64,000 nucleotides of DNA from Hyphomonas sp. Mor2 (GTDB lineage: Bacteria; Pseudomonadota; Alphaproteobacteria; Caulobacterales; Hyphomonadaceae). A model generated the notes under the pieces. That model was not told the DNA's origin. It did no database searches and saw nothing but the letters and a program-made list of their open reading frames with translations. Each line of letters starts with the position of its first letter. Positions within the stretch are counted from its first letter, which is position 1. The stretch covers positions 682,001-746,000 of the forward strand of contig NZ_CP017718.1 of the NCBI RefSeq assembly GCF_001854405.1. The letters are read 5' to 3'. Below, one piece after another: positions 36,617 through 45,162 of this stretch. Position numbers and translations under genes: made by a program.

Positions 36617-37108
36617 ATGTTCGTCGATAATTTTACCGGCATCTATTATCTGATGTTTGTCCCGATTGCGCTTTGGGGCGGGTTACTGGCCTGGAAATGG
36701 ATCAAGACGCCAGAGCTTGGCGAACAGGTCTATGATTCCAATGTCGAGAAAGGTCTGCTCAGCGCCAGCGTGCCGCGGGACGAATTTATCAAGAGCTTTT
36801 CCCGCGCCGAGCGCCCGAGACTGGGGGTCTATCAATGCGGGATCGCGTTGCTTGCCCTCATTCTGTTGCCGGTTCTGGTCATGGCCTTTTACGGGTTTAC
36901 GCATGACGCGAATGTCTGGGGCGAGGACAATGTTCAGCTGACCATTCGCCAGCAGAATCTGGGCAATATTCTCGGCGACTTTCTGACCATTATTATCATC
37001 ATGGCGATAAACGCAGCTTTGCTGGCTGCGGCGACTTTCTTCTACTATCGCAATCGTCCACCCTCTCTGAGATCAGAGATCCGGCGACTTGAGGAGCAAT
37101 ACAAATGA
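36617..37108 (+). CDS. Membrane protein of unknown function
   Basis: 163 residues from the ATG at 36617, preceded by GGAG at eight bases. Three hydrophobic segments are visible (near residues 10-25, 75-95, 125-145). The soluble region between the first and second is charged. Its stop overlaps the gloA start by four bases (ATGA), so translation is probably coupled. No family recognised. Confidence 0.72.
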   Translation: MFVDNFTGIYYLMFVPIALWGGLLAWKWIKTPELGEQVYDSNVEKGLLSASVPRDEFIKSFSRAERPRLGVYQCGIALLALILLPVLVMAFYGFTHDANVWGEDNVQLTIRQQNLGNILGDFLTIIIIMAINAALLAAATFFYYRNRPPSLRSEIRRLEEQYK

Positions 37109-37578
37109 GCGTTGAATTCCTGCACTCAATGGTGCGTGTGACCGATATTGATGCGGCCTTGAAATTCTATGGAGAAGGGCTCGGGCTGCAGGAATTGCTG
37201 AGATACGAGAATGAAGCCGGTCGATTTACCCTGGTCTTCCTCGCTTCACCCGATGATATCGAACGTTGTGGCGGGATCCCGGAGAATACCTTGCCGACGG
37301 CGATGGACATTCCGATGGTTGAGCTGACCTATAACTGGGATCCGGAGGACTATGGCAGCGGCCGGAATTTCGGGCATCTCGCTTACCGAGTCGGCAATAT
37401 CTATGAAGCTTGCGAGCGCTTTCAGGACCTCGGTGTGACCATAAACCGACCCCCGCGCGACGGGCGTATGGCGTTCGTGAGATCGCCGGATGGCATTTCG
37501 GTGGAACTCCTGCAAAAGGGCACCCCCCTTGAGCCAGCAGAACCGTGGGCCAGCATGGATAATGAAGGCAGCTGGTAG
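37105..37578 (+). CDS. gloA: Glyoxalase I (lactoylglutathione lyase)
   Basis: 157 residues with the double VOC fold. Metal ligands: His8 (FLHSMVRVTDIDAALKFY), Glu75 (VELTYNWD), His92 (GHLAYRVGN) and Glu144 (SVELLQKG). The pattern of LELTxN-type strand and GNxGxGHLAI-type motif fits GloA, although this chain has SGRNFGHLAYR. It converts the methylglyoxal-glutathione adduct to lactoylglutathione. Gor in this window maintains the reduced glutathione pool. Confidence 0.9.
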   Translation: MSVEFLHSMVRVTDIDAALKFYGEGLGLQELLRYENEAGRFTLVFLASPDDIERCGGIPENTLPTAMDIPMVELTYNWDPEDYGSGRNFGHLAYRVGNIYEACERFQDLGVTINRPPRDGRMAFVRSPDGISVELLQKGTPLEPAEPWASMDNEGSW

Positions 37579-37622
37579 GGCGGCTGCAAAAAAACACTCT
37601 CTGGGACTGATCTGGAGCGGAG

Positions 37623-37645
37623 CCTTACCCGTATAGCGGGTAAGG
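37623..37645 (+). promoter_or_regulatory. Hairpin just before the ribosome site of the hydrolase gene
   Basis: Perfect nine-base arms CCTTACCCG / CGGGTAAGG with loop TATAG, followed five bases later by the GGAGG ribosome site (37651-37655). It is not followed by a T-run. It could stabilise or regulate the leader mRNA. Confidence 0.45.
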
Positions 37646-37661
37646 GTAACGGAGGTCAGCC

Positions 37662-38378
37662 ATGATTAGAGATATTCCCACAGATTGCGAGAAGCCGAGT
37701 CTTCTGTCGAATCTGCGAGAGCTGGGCACGCCGCTCGAGTTTCTGAAATTCCCTTTCATGACCCCGTCCTTGGCAACGGCCCCGAGGGGGGACGGGCGAA
37801 AGATCGTGCTCATCCCAGGGTTCACGGCGCCGGAATTCTCGATGCAGCCGCTGTCGCTGTATTTGCGATATCTGGGATATGACGCTTCGACCTGGGGGTT
37901 GGGCGTGAATGGCGGAAATGTCGACCCACTGACCCGGCAATTCGGGCAAAGTATCGAACAAATGGCAGATCAGGCAGATGCGCCGGTAACCCTGATTGGC
38001 TGGAGCCTTGGCGGGGTGATCGCCCGCGAAACCGCCCGCCTGTTCGGCGACTCCGTGCGCGAAATCATCACCATGGGGACGCCGCTCATTGGCGGCCCGA
38101 AATACACATCTGTCGGTCAGATTTATGCCATGCGTGAAGGGCTCGACCTCGACGCATTTGAACATGAAGTGCATGCGCGCAACTCGGTGGGTTTGCCGCA
38201 ACCACTGACCGTGATCTACTCCAAATCAGATGGGATTGTCGGCTGGCAGGCCGCCCGCGATGTCTACAATCCGCATGCGCGAAACGTGGTGGTGCGCAGC
38301 ACGCACTTTGCGATGGGAACGAATTCGACCGTCTGGAAAGTCATCGCCAACACGCTCGCCGGCCAGTCACCGGTCTAG
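37662..38378 (+). CDS. Alpha/beta hydrolase (lipase-like)
   Basis: 238 residues. The nucleophile elbow GWSLGG has Ser115, the acid is likely Asp in SKSDGIVGWQ, and the base His in RSTHFAMG. The oxyanion loop is IPGFTAPEF. It is clearly related to the hydrolase at 53472, with the same LGYxxxxWGLG-x-N element. It lacks a signal peptide, so it is likely cytosolic or at membrane surface. Substrate is unknown; lipid esters fit family and context. Confidence 0.85.
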   Translation: MIRDIPTDCEKPSLLSNLRELGTPLEFLKFPFMTPSLATAPRGDGRKIVLIPGFTAPEFSMQPLSLYLRYLGYDASTWGLGVNGGNVDPLTRQFGQSIEQMADQADAPVTLIGWSLGGVIARETARLFGDSVREIITMGTPLIGGPKYTSVGQIYAMREGLDLDAFEHEVHARNSVGLPQPLTVIYSKSDGIVGWQAARDVYNPHARNVVVRSTHFAMGTNSTVWKVIANTLAGQSPV

Positions 38379-39253
38379 AGATCGTGCACGTCGCAACCGC
38401 GCGCTTCGAGGATCGGCTTCATCTCCCAATAGGCACGCGGAGTCCGATAGAGTGGGATGCGCGGGTGCAGGTGGTGGATGATATGGTATTGCATGCCAAG
38501 CGAGCCGATATTGCCCAGGATTGACCGGAAGCTGCGCGTGTCCTTGTAACGGCCTTTGCTGAGGCCAGGATTGTGCGGCGCCCAGCTGAGATAGTATTGG
38601 ATGTAGCTGAATGCGAGATGACGAGGCAGCCACCAGAGAAGGGCGGCTTCGATGGCATACCCACTCCACGCCAAGCCAAAAAGAACGCCATAGAAGACCA
38701 GTTGATAGAGGATCGCGTGGACGATCCCTTCAATGCGACCGACGCGTTCCAAGGTCTTTGGATAGGCCTCAATCCATTCGGAACGAGGTTGGCGGTTCTC
38801 GAACGTTTTCCAGATTGCGCGAAGCGGAGTGGTCGCATGCGTGCCATAATCAGGGTCGAGCGCCGGATCATTGGCATGCTTGTGGTGCTCCATGTGGGTC
38901 CACTTGAGCGTGCTGTAAGGCATGACCAGAGGGATTGTAGAGACGTGTCCCACCAGCTGGTTGAGCCATCGCAGCTTAGTGCCGGGTTTGGCAATGATAT
39001 CGTGTTGGGCTTCGTGACTCGGCAGATAGGAAAGCGAAATATTGAGCGTCGCGATGATGAAGCCCAGCCACAGCGGCAGTATGCCCATAAAGACCAGCGG
39101 CCAGAGCGCCAGCCATACTGCGAAATTGCTGAATGCCCAGAACACCGCGAAATACGGAAACTTATCAATATGTCGGGCGGCGACTTCGCGCTCGAGTCGC
39201 ATGAGCTCGGCTTGCGAGAGGTTCGACAAGTCCTGCATCTGGTTCATATCCAT
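38375..39253 (-). CDS. Fatty acid desaturase-family membrane enzyme
   Basis: 292 residues from the ATG at 39253; the frame runs open upstream through the preceding gene. Three His boxes occur: HEAQHD, HMEHHKH, HIIHH, as in integral membrane di-iron desaturases and hydroxylases. About four membrane segments flank them. It may desaturate acyl chains, but the same boxes occur in ketolases and hydroxylases of carotenoids. It overlaps the small membrane protein upstream by ten bases, indicating a two-gene operon. Its stop overlaps the hydrolase stop by four bases. Confidence 0.88.
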   Translation of the reverse strand: MDMNQMQDLSNLSQAELMRLEREVAARHIDKFPYFAVFWAFSNFAVWLALWPLVFMGILPLWLGFIIATLNISLSYLPSHEAQHDIIAKPGTKLRWLNQLVGHVSTIPLVMPYSTLKWTHMEHHKHANDPALDPDYGTHATTPLRAIWKTFENRQPRSEWIEAYPKTLERVGRIEGIVHAILYQLVFYGVLFGLAWSGYAIEAALLWWLPRHLAFSYIQYYLSWAPHNPGLSKGRYKDTRSFRSILGNIGSLGMQYHIIHHLHPRIPLYRTPRAYWEMKPILEARGCDVHDL

Positions 39254-39438
39254 CGCCCCCTGATCTGGGCCAAGAGGCCGAGTGTTCCACCGACGACCAA
39301 TCCGAACACCAATGGCGTCAACCCGAATGGTGGCGTCCATGAGAGCGCTTGAATGATCTGTGCGCACAGCGGTGCGACGAAGCCAAATCCGAACAGGAGC
39401 GGGCCGAGTTGAAAAATCGCTTTGATAACCTGCTGCAT
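39244..39438 (-). CDS. Small two-segment membrane protein before the desaturase
   Basis: 64 residues, ATG at 39438 with AAGGG upstream. Two hydrophobic spans (about residues 8-28 and 39-57) separated by SWTPPFG, and a basic end IRGRWI. The ten-base overlap with the desaturase start supports translation as one unit. It might assist the desaturase, but no family was recognised. Confidence 0.7.
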   Translation of the reverse strand: MQQVIKAIFQLGPLLFGFGFVAPLCAQIIQALSWTPPFGLTPLVFGLVVGGTLGLLAQIRGRWI

Positions 39439-39491
39439 ACACCCTTATCTCAAAAAATGACGCAGGCGTCAACTTTTAAGTCGGGCTGGCG

Positions 39492-40040
39492 CTAGTCCAC
39501 CTGTTGAAACGCAATGGTCACTTCGCCAATGCGGATGCCGAACCGGGTCACATAAGCGCGATTGATCAGCACGCCGTCCTCGAGCAGGTACATCCAATCG
39601 TCAAAGCCGACATTCCAGACGCTGTCGCCCACTTTGAGATCGACTTTGTACTTCCAGTTGAATGTGTTTCCGACGACCCGACCTTCGGCATATTCCGGCA
39701 CGTCTCCGGCGGTCCCGCGATAGGCGCCGTCGCCCAGGATTTCGATTTCCCAGACGCGCGTGTCGCGCTCTCCGTCATCATAGATGAAACGCTCATCGAG
39801 CGTTAGGACCCCATTTTGCACGGTGCCAGTAATGTCGACTTTGAAACTGCGCCGTACTTTTCCGAACCGGTCTTCAAACACACCATAGGCGGCCGTCTTG
39901 CCCTTGAAATAGTCTTCCAGCACCAGGTCTCGCGGTGCTTCGGAATAGTCGTCGAGACTGGGACCAGTCACGCAACCGGTGGTCACAGCGGCGCTGGTGG
40001 CAACGGCAAGCGTCGGGGCAAACAGATCTGAGAGGCGCAT
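39492..40040 (-). CDS. DUF3833 family lipoprotein
   Basis: 182 residues with a lipoprotein signal (TSAAVTTGCVTG, Cys23). The DUF3833 pattern is present: LVLEDYFKGKTAAYGVFEDR, then VDITGTV, FIYDDGERDTRVWEI, and YLLEDGVLINRAYVTRFGIR. Function of the family is unknown. It lies 53 bases beyond the small membrane protein's start, oriented the same way, and could share a transcript. Confidence 0.88.
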   Translation of the reverse strand: MRLSDLFAPTLAVATSAAVTTGCVTGPSLDDYSEAPRDLVLEDYFKGKTAAYGVFEDRFGKVRRSFKVDITGTVQNGVLTLDERFIYDDGERDTRVWEIEILGDGAYRGTAGDVPEYAEGRVVGNTFNWKYKVDLKVGDSVWNVGFDDWMYLLEDGVLINRAYVTRFGIRIGEVTIAFQQVD

Positions 40041-40094
40041 GGGACAGGACCTTTCTTTTGCCCTGTCTACGCGCCTGCTCAGAGATTGGATGAC

Positions 40095-41207
40095 TTAGTA
40101 CAGAGTCGCCAGTGCTTTCGCGTCATAATCGTCGAGTTCGTCGACGCGCCCATCCTTGATCTTTTGCGCCCAGAACGGGTCCTGCAAGAGCGCGCGTCCG
40201 ACGGCGACCAGGTCAAACTCGCCTCTGTCGAGCCGTTCAATCACATCAGAAATGGGACGGGTCTTCGAGCCTTGTCCGGCGAAGGCACCGATAAAGTCAG
40301 ATGACAGACCGACCGATCCGACGGTGATCGACGTGAGGCCCGTCAACTTTTTGCACCACCCAGCGAGATTGAGGCCGTCTTCGCCGTCAATTTCGGGGAA
40401 TTCTGCCTCCCACCAACGTCGCTGGCTGGCGTGCAGAGCATCGACGCCTGCATCAGCAAAGACTTGCAGGAAAGGCTCCAGCTCCTGCGGTGTGCTCGCG
40501 AGGCGCGCTGTATATTCCTGCTGTTTCCATTGCGAGAAGCGCAGGATGATCGGCATATCGTCGCCAACAGCCTTGCGGCATTCGCGAATGATCTCGCCGG
40601 CAAAGGTTGCACGGCCGACCAGGTCGCCCCCAAACTTGTCTTCGCGCGTGTTCATCACATTCCAGAAGAACTCGTCGATCAGATAGCCGTGTGCGCCGTG
40701 GATTTCGATGGCGTCGAAACCGAGGCGTTTGGCATCACCAGCGGCCTTGGCATAGGCCATGACCATATCGGCAACTTCGCTCTCGGTTGGTTCAGGCTGA
40801 ACCTGCTTGCCGGTGTGAGTACGGCCGGACGGGCTGTCTGAAACTGCCTCCGGATCTGGTCCGGTTCCGGGCTTGCGCATCATCCCGACATGCCAAAGTT
40901 GCGGGGCAATCTTGCCTGGCGTCTTGTGCACGGCGTCAACCACATTGGCCCAACCGCCAAGCGCATCATTGGCATGAAAGTTCGGCACTTTCGGGTCGTT
41001 CGAGGCCCCGCCGCGATCAACCGTTGTGCCCTCGGTCACGATCAGGCCGACTTCGGCATCGCCGCGGCGCGCATAATATTCGGCGACATTCTCACCCGGT
41101 ACACCGCCTGGCGAGAATGAGCGTGTCATCGGGGCCATGACGATGCGATTTGGAATGGTCAGACCGCGAATCTTGAGCGGTTCAAACAGCGGGGCTGTAT
41201 CAGACAT
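40095..41207 (-). CDS. Old Yellow Enzyme family NADH:flavin oxidoreductase
   Basis: 370 residues. The TIM-barrel flavoprotein signature is clear: FEPLKIRGLTIPNRIVMAPM, the substrate-binding pair in IEIHGAHGYLIDEFFW (His and the usual His/Asn position), NTREDKFGGDLVGRATF, and the C-terminal phosphate-binding segment near VAVGRALLQDPFWAQK. OYEs reduce activated C=C bonds of enones, nitro esters and similar electrophiles. A set of 16-base tandem repeats lies in its leader. Confidence 0.92.
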   Translation of the reverse strand: MSDTAPLFEPLKIRGLTIPNRIVMAPMTRSFSPGGVPGENVAEYYARRGDAEVGLIVTEGTTVDRGGASNDPKVPNFHANDALGGWANVVDAVHKTPGKIAPQLWHVGMMRKPGTGPDPEAVSDSPSGRTHTGKQVQPEPTESEVADMVMAYAKAAGDAKRLGFDAIEIHGAHGYLIDEFFWNVMNTREDKFGGDLVGRATFAGEIIRECRKAVGDDMPIILRFSQWKQQEYTARLASTPQELEPFLQVFADAGVDALHASQRRWWEAEFPEIDGEDGLNLAGWCKKLTGLTSITVGSVGLSSDFIGAFAGQGSKTRPISDVIERLDRGEFDLVAVGRALLQDPFWAQKIKDGRVDELDDYDAKALATLY

Positions 41208-41224
41208 GAATGAGTCCTTCTTTC

Positions 41225-41267
41225 GATTGATCGGGCCTTGGATTGATCGGGCCTGGGATTGATCGGG
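41225..41267. repeat. 16-base tandem repeat, about 2.7 copies
   Basis: Units GATTGATCGGGCCTTG, GATTGATCGGGCCTGG and a partial GATTGATCGGG lie end to end, starting 18 bases upstream of the OYE start codon. Each carries TTGATC. It could be a set of stacked operator sites or a replication-slippage product. Confidence 0.75.
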
Positions 41268-41401
41268 AATGTGCGAATTCGATCCCGCGCTCGCAAGTCT
41301 GACCCCGCGGCAAGATTTGGCCCTTTAATTTTCCTAATGTATTCAGGGAGCATTCACACCGACGCGCGCACACTGACGTGCAGGACAATGGGACGAATCC
41401 G

Positions 41402-42478
41402 ATGAAAAACACCTTGTTTGCAACGACTTGCGCTCTGGTCGGTACGGCGGCGTGTACAACCCCCGGGATAAATTACGAAGCGCGACTCATGCCGCAAAAC
41501 GTGGCGGCTGCCGAAACGCGCACCGTCCAGGTCGATCGATTTCGTGGGCCAGCGGGAGGATGGTATGCCAGCCAATTCGAATCCATGCTTCTGAACACCG
41601 TGTTTGACGGGTCGCCCTGGTTTACCCTGGCCGATTTCTCTTATGGCGTGCCCGGCGAAACCCCTGCCGGGACTTACACCGGTCATATCGATGTCGATTC
41701 CTATGATTGGAATGAATACCACCACACGACCAGCAAATGCATCGAATGGGATGGCCTGTTCGATTGCGAGACCCGGGTCGACGTGGAGGAGCTCTGCGTA
41801 GAAGAGCGCGTCTCCGTGTCTGCGCACCCGCGTCTGGTCGATGCCGATACCGGTGAAGTCGTCTTTTCGGGCGCTTATGGCGGCGATGCGTCGAGAGAAA
41901 CCTGTTATGAAACCGGTGTTTATGACGGTGTTTATGACAAGAAACTGAAGCGCAAGCGTCGTCGCCACGGCCTGGACGGGAGTCATATTGCTGGCTTTGG
42001 CGTCTTCGATGCGCCACCAGATCTGATCCGCGAAGCGCTGTTCGAGACGCTGCGTCCGATCCGTAACGACATTGCTCCACGCAACGCGACGGTACGTGCA
42101 ACCTTTATTACCGAGGCCCTCGATCCGGTGGCGCGCGCCGATCCGCGCTTTGAGCAGGCGCTGGAAATCTCTTCCAAGGATCCGTTCACGTCGTGCGCCA
42201 TGTGGACGGGCATGGCCGAAGAGTATCCAAACGCGCCGGCCGTGATTCACAATCTTGGTGCCTGTGCAGAAGCGACGTCTGACTTTCAGACCGCGCAAGG
42301 CCACTATGCGAAGGCGGCAGAACTGTCAGTGGCGTACAGCGCGGATGGCGTGACGGCCGGTGGGGAGTTCCTCAAGGCCCTGCGCAAACTTTCAGACCAA
42401 CGCGTCGGTCTGGAGATTATCGACGAGATTGTCGGACCACGCTTCCCGGTTGAGACCGAAGAAGAGCCCGTCTCCTAG
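41402..42478 (+). CDS. Putative lipoprotein with C-terminal TPR-like region
   Basis: 358 residues from the ATG at 41402. The signal LFATTCALVGTAACTTPG has a lipobox-like GTAAC. The central part has a cysteine cluster (CIEWDGLFDCETRVD ... CVEERVSV). The C-terminal 100 residues look like one or two TPR hairpins (NLGACAEATSDFQTAQGHY). No family recognised. Its stop overlaps the convergent membrane protein's stop by four bases. Confidence 0.75.
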   Translation: MKNTLFATTCALVGTAACTTPGINYEARLMPQNVAAAETRTVQVDRFRGPAGGWYASQFESMLLNTVFDGSPWFTLADFSYGVPGETPAGTYTGHIDVDSYDWNEYHHTTSKCIEWDGLFDCETRVDVEELCVEERVSVSAHPRLVDADTGEVVFSGAYGGDASRETCYETGVYDGVYDKKLKRKRRRHGLDGSHIAGFGVFDAPPDLIREALFETLRPIRNDIAPRNATVRATFITEALDPVARADPRFEQALEISSKDPFTSCAMWTGMAEEYPNAPAVIHNLGACAEATSDFQTAQGHYAKAAELSVAYSADGVTAGGEFLKALRKLSDQRVGLEIIDEIVGPRFPVETEEEPVS

Positions 42479-42900
42479 ATCCCGAGAACGGCAAGGACCG
42501 CTGCAGCCGAAGCGACGAGGGCAAAAATCAAGGTCAGGCTGACCGCGATCACCCTCTGCGCCTTGCGCTTCTCGTTCGCGTCGGGCGGCGTTTCTCCGCG
42601 TTTGAAGTTTGCCAGTGTCCAGCGATTGGTGAAGAAGCCAAACGCGGCGAGCAGGGCGGTGATCCCGGCGATCAGCGCCCCGCCGAGCAAGGACAGGGCG
42701 GCGGCGCCCAGCAACAGCGCCCCAATCGGATCCGAGGCGGACCTGAGCAGCTCACGCACATGTTTGTCGGCATTGTTGGCGTTCAGATGATCATAGGACG
42801 CGTTCGGCGCGACGATGGTCACGATCCAGGCTGCACCCACCGACAGGCCGAGCAGCAAGACCGCTCCATCCTGTCCAAAGTCTCGAATAGCGTTGAGCAT
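42475..42900 (-). CDS. Membrane protein of unknown function
   Basis: 141 residues from the ATG at 42900 (GGAGG upstream). Three strong hydrophobic segments: AVLLLGLSVGAAWIVTIVA, LLLGAAALSLLGGALIAGI, VIAVSLTLIFALVASAAAVL. The loop between segments 2 and 3 is basic and polar (FKRGETPPDANEKRKAQR). No family recognised. Confidence 0.75.
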   Translation of the reverse strand: MLNAIRDFGQDGAVLLLGLSVGAAWIVTIVAPNASYDHLNANNADKHVRELLRSASDPIGALLLGAAALSLLGGALIAGITALLAAFGFFTNRWTLANFKRGETPPDANEKRKAQRVIAVSLTLIFALVASAAAVLAVLGI

Positions 42901-43052
42901 GGCGCGCCTCCATTTGCTGCAGCGTACAAGCATTTTTCGGGCGCCTGCAAGGCGCGCTGACAGGATTCGAACCTCAAGATTGAGACATCCACACAATGTG
43001 CTCTCCGACCGCTATTTTTAAGCTGTGGTTTGAAACCATCAGGAGGTCATCC

Positions 43053-43805
43053 GTGCACAAAAATCAGATCAGAAAATTTGTCGGCGGCGCGGCCGCCATT
43101 TGCGGTGGTGTTTTGGCGTTACATGGACTGATTGCCACGTCTCACGCGGCGCAGTCGGATGCAGGGTCGGTCGAAGCAGACGGCTCAGTCACAACCTTCA
43201 AGGCGCGCCACGTCGCGCGATGGCCGTTTTATGGCTCTGGGGAACTGTCGACCTATCACAGCCAGATCGTCATGTCTGAAAGCGATGACTCCGTTGGCGT
43301 CATGCTGGTCAGCCCGAACGCCTATTGTGGAGATATTATTGTGCGGTTCGATGTCATGCCCTTGCGCGCCGCAACAGCCCTGGTGACAAATCTTGCGACG
43401 ACCAGTCTGGACAGCGAAGAGCTGACCTTCCCGGAAGGCTATGATGCAAATGTCACTTACATGTTCGAGACCCCGAGCATGTACAATTTCATCTATCACG
43501 CCGCGCCGCACAGCCGTGAAGGCCCGTTTCTCCGCCGCTTCCCGGAGCCCGGAAATGAACTGCTGTCCCCTGCGAGCGAGCACTTTGTCGAAATGGGGAA
43601 ATATTCTTCAGTCGAGTTCGGGCGGGTGGGATCTCGCGTCTGGTTCGCTGTCGATGGCGAAACGGCGGTGGAGTATCATGACGACGCCCCCTTGCAGGAC
43701 GGCCATGTAGTGCTGCGCATTCGCGGCACTGCACATGAACGGGCAGGGGCCTTGTTTCGAGACATCGAGATCGAAAACCAACCAGACCCTGCTATCTGTG
43801 GGTGA
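43053..43805 (+). CDS. Exported beta-sandwich protein of unknown function
   Basis: 250 residues from the GTG at 43053, chosen because AGGAGG lies seven bases upstream; an ATG at 42996 is open but has no site. A signal peptide ends in LIATSHAAQS. The chain has a regular strand pattern and ends AGALFRDIEIENQP, as in DUF1961/DUF1080-type LamG-like domains that bind or cleave sugars. I see no catalytic residues that would decide between them. Confidence 0.72.
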   Translation: MHKNQIRKFVGGAAAICGGVLALHGLIATSHAAQSDAGSVEADGSVTTFKARHVARWPFYGSGELSTYHSQIVMSESDDSVGVMLVSPNAYCGDIIVRFDVMPLRAATALVTNLATTSLDSEELTFPEGYDANVTYMFETPSMYNFIYHAAPHSREGPFLRRFPEPGNELLSPASEHFVEMGKYSSVEFGRVGSRVWFAVDGETAVEYHDDAPLQDGHVVLRIRGTAHERAGALFRDIEIENQPDPAICG

Positions 43806-43903
43806 TTGTTCGACCTATCCATTCGCTAGACGCATCTGAAAACAGGATTGCCCGAACGGGCGGGATCTGCGTATGACGCTCCCACCCGTTGGGAGTAGTC
43901 TGT

Positions 43904-44578
43904 ATGCATGTCCTGAAGAGCGATGCGCCCCTGATCGTCTATATCGACATCAAGAGCCCGTACGCCTTTGTTGCGATCAGGCCGACCCTCGCTCTGGAAG
44001 CGGAATTGGGCCTGCAATTCGACTGGCGCCCGCTGACTCTGGACATACCGAGCTATCTTGGCTCAGCCGAAAAGAAGAAAGGCAAGGTCGTCGCCTCAGA
44101 GGGCAGAAGCCAGCGGACCTGGAATGCCATTCGGTACTCGTATCGCGATGCCCGGCGCTATGCGGAGCGGCAAGGGCTGATGCTCAAGGGAACGGAAAAG
44201 ATCTGGGACTCGCGGCTGCCAAATATCGGTATCCTCTGGGTGATGCAAACGGCGCGCGACCGGCTGGGCGCCTATCTGGAGGCCGTCTATCCACCTTTCT
44301 GGCGGCGCGAACTCGATATTGAGGACCGGGCCGTGGTTGAGACTTGCCTGGAGATGGCGGGTGTTTCCTCGAAAGGCTTTGCCGCCTTTGTGGAAGGCGC
44401 GGGCGGCGCCTTGCATGATGAATTGCAGCCGCAATTCCATCCGAACGGGATCTATGGTGTGCCGACCTATGTGCTGGGCGAGGATATCCTGTTCGGACGT
44501 GAGCACATTCCTTATCTCCGCTGGGCCCTGTCCGGTCGCGAGGGGCCCGCTCCAGATATAGCGTATGAGATTGCCTGA
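43904..44578 (+). CDS. DsbA-like HCCA isomerase-family protein, first of a tandem pair
   Basis: 224 residues from the ATG at 43904 (GGGAG upstream). It has the 2-hydroxychromene-2-carboxylate isomerase/DsbA fold: YIDIKSPYAFVAIRP (with the family catalytic Ser), a helical insert, and a cis-proline loop YGVPTYVLGEDILFGREH. No CxxC motif is present, so it is not a disulfide oxidase; related enzymes use glutathione. It overlaps the next gene by one base. Confidence 0.86.
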   Translation: MHVLKSDAPLIVYIDIKSPYAFVAIRPTLALEAELGLQFDWRPLTLDIPSYLGSAEKKKGKVVASEGRSQRTWNAIRYSYRDARRYAERQGLMLKGTEKIWDSRLPNIGILWVMQTARDRLGAYLEAVYPPFWRRELDIEDRAVVETCLEMAGVSSKGFAAFVEGAGGALHDELQPQFHPNGIYGVPTYVLGEDILFGREHIPYLRWALSGREGPAPDIAYEIA

Positions 44579-45162
44579 TGCTGACTGTCTATATCGATTT
44601 CAAATCCGCGCCCGCTTATCTCGCCATTGCGCCGACGATTTCACTCGCCGACCGCCTCGGCCTGGAGCTTGACTGGCGTCCGTTTCGCACGGTCGAGCGC
44701 GATGTTCCGAAACTCGGAAAGGAAGAGACGGTCGGGGAGAGCCATCGACGCGTTCGGGCCGCCTCCCAGCGCGCGTTGAATGTCAAATACGCGGCTCATC
44801 AGGGCATTGACCTTCGCTACCCAGAACCCTTGGGGGAGAGTGATCTCGCGCTTGGCACCCTGCTGAACGTGGCGGGCGACCGGCTGCCTTACATTCAGGC
44901 GGCGTTCCAAGCCTACTGGACGGATCATCAGGATCTCGACGATGAGACTGTGGTGACTGATCTGCTCAACCGTATCGGCGCTTCATATGACGGCGATCTG
45001 GGCCGTGCGAAAGACGATCTCGTCCGCGCGCAGATTGCTGCGGAAGAGGCAGGCATTGTCGGCGCGCCCGCCTATGTCATCGAGGAACAGATCTTCGTCG
45101 GCCGGGAGCATTTGCCCTGGATCGCCGAGATCGCTTCGGAACGCACAGCAGAGGCGACTTAG
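44578..45162 (+). CDS. DsbA-like HCCA isomerase-family protein, second of a tandem pair
   Basis: 194 residues. The start ATG shares its A with the stop of the preceding gene. The same fold is visible: TVYIDFKSAPAYLAIAP, where SAP replaces SPY, and GAPAYVIEEQIFVGREH. It is shorter than its neighbour and lacks CxxC as well. The similarity and tight overlap suggest a duplicated pair, perhaps forming a heterodimer. Its stop overlaps that of the nitroreductase by four bases. Confidence 0.85.
   Translation: MLTVYIDFKSAPAYLAIAPTISLADRLGLELDWRPFRTVERDVPKLGKEETVGESHRRVRAASQRALNVKYAAHQGIDLRYPEPLGESDLALGTLLNVAGDRLPYIQAAFQAYWTDHQDLDDETVVTDLLNRIGASYDGDLGRAKDDLVRAQIAAEEAGIVGAPAYVIEEQIFVGREHLPWIAEIASERTAEAT

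Noticed and set aside
41225..41267. CRISPR or insertion-sequence end
   Set aside because: The units are directly adjacent without spacers, and no transposase or terminal inverted repeat is present.
42961..42974. tRNA T-arm-like segment CAGGATTCGAACCT
   Set aside because: On the minus strand it gives GGTTCGAATCC, but the stem pairs only three of five bases and no D-arm, anticodon arm or acceptor stem fits around it. It may be a remnant at most.
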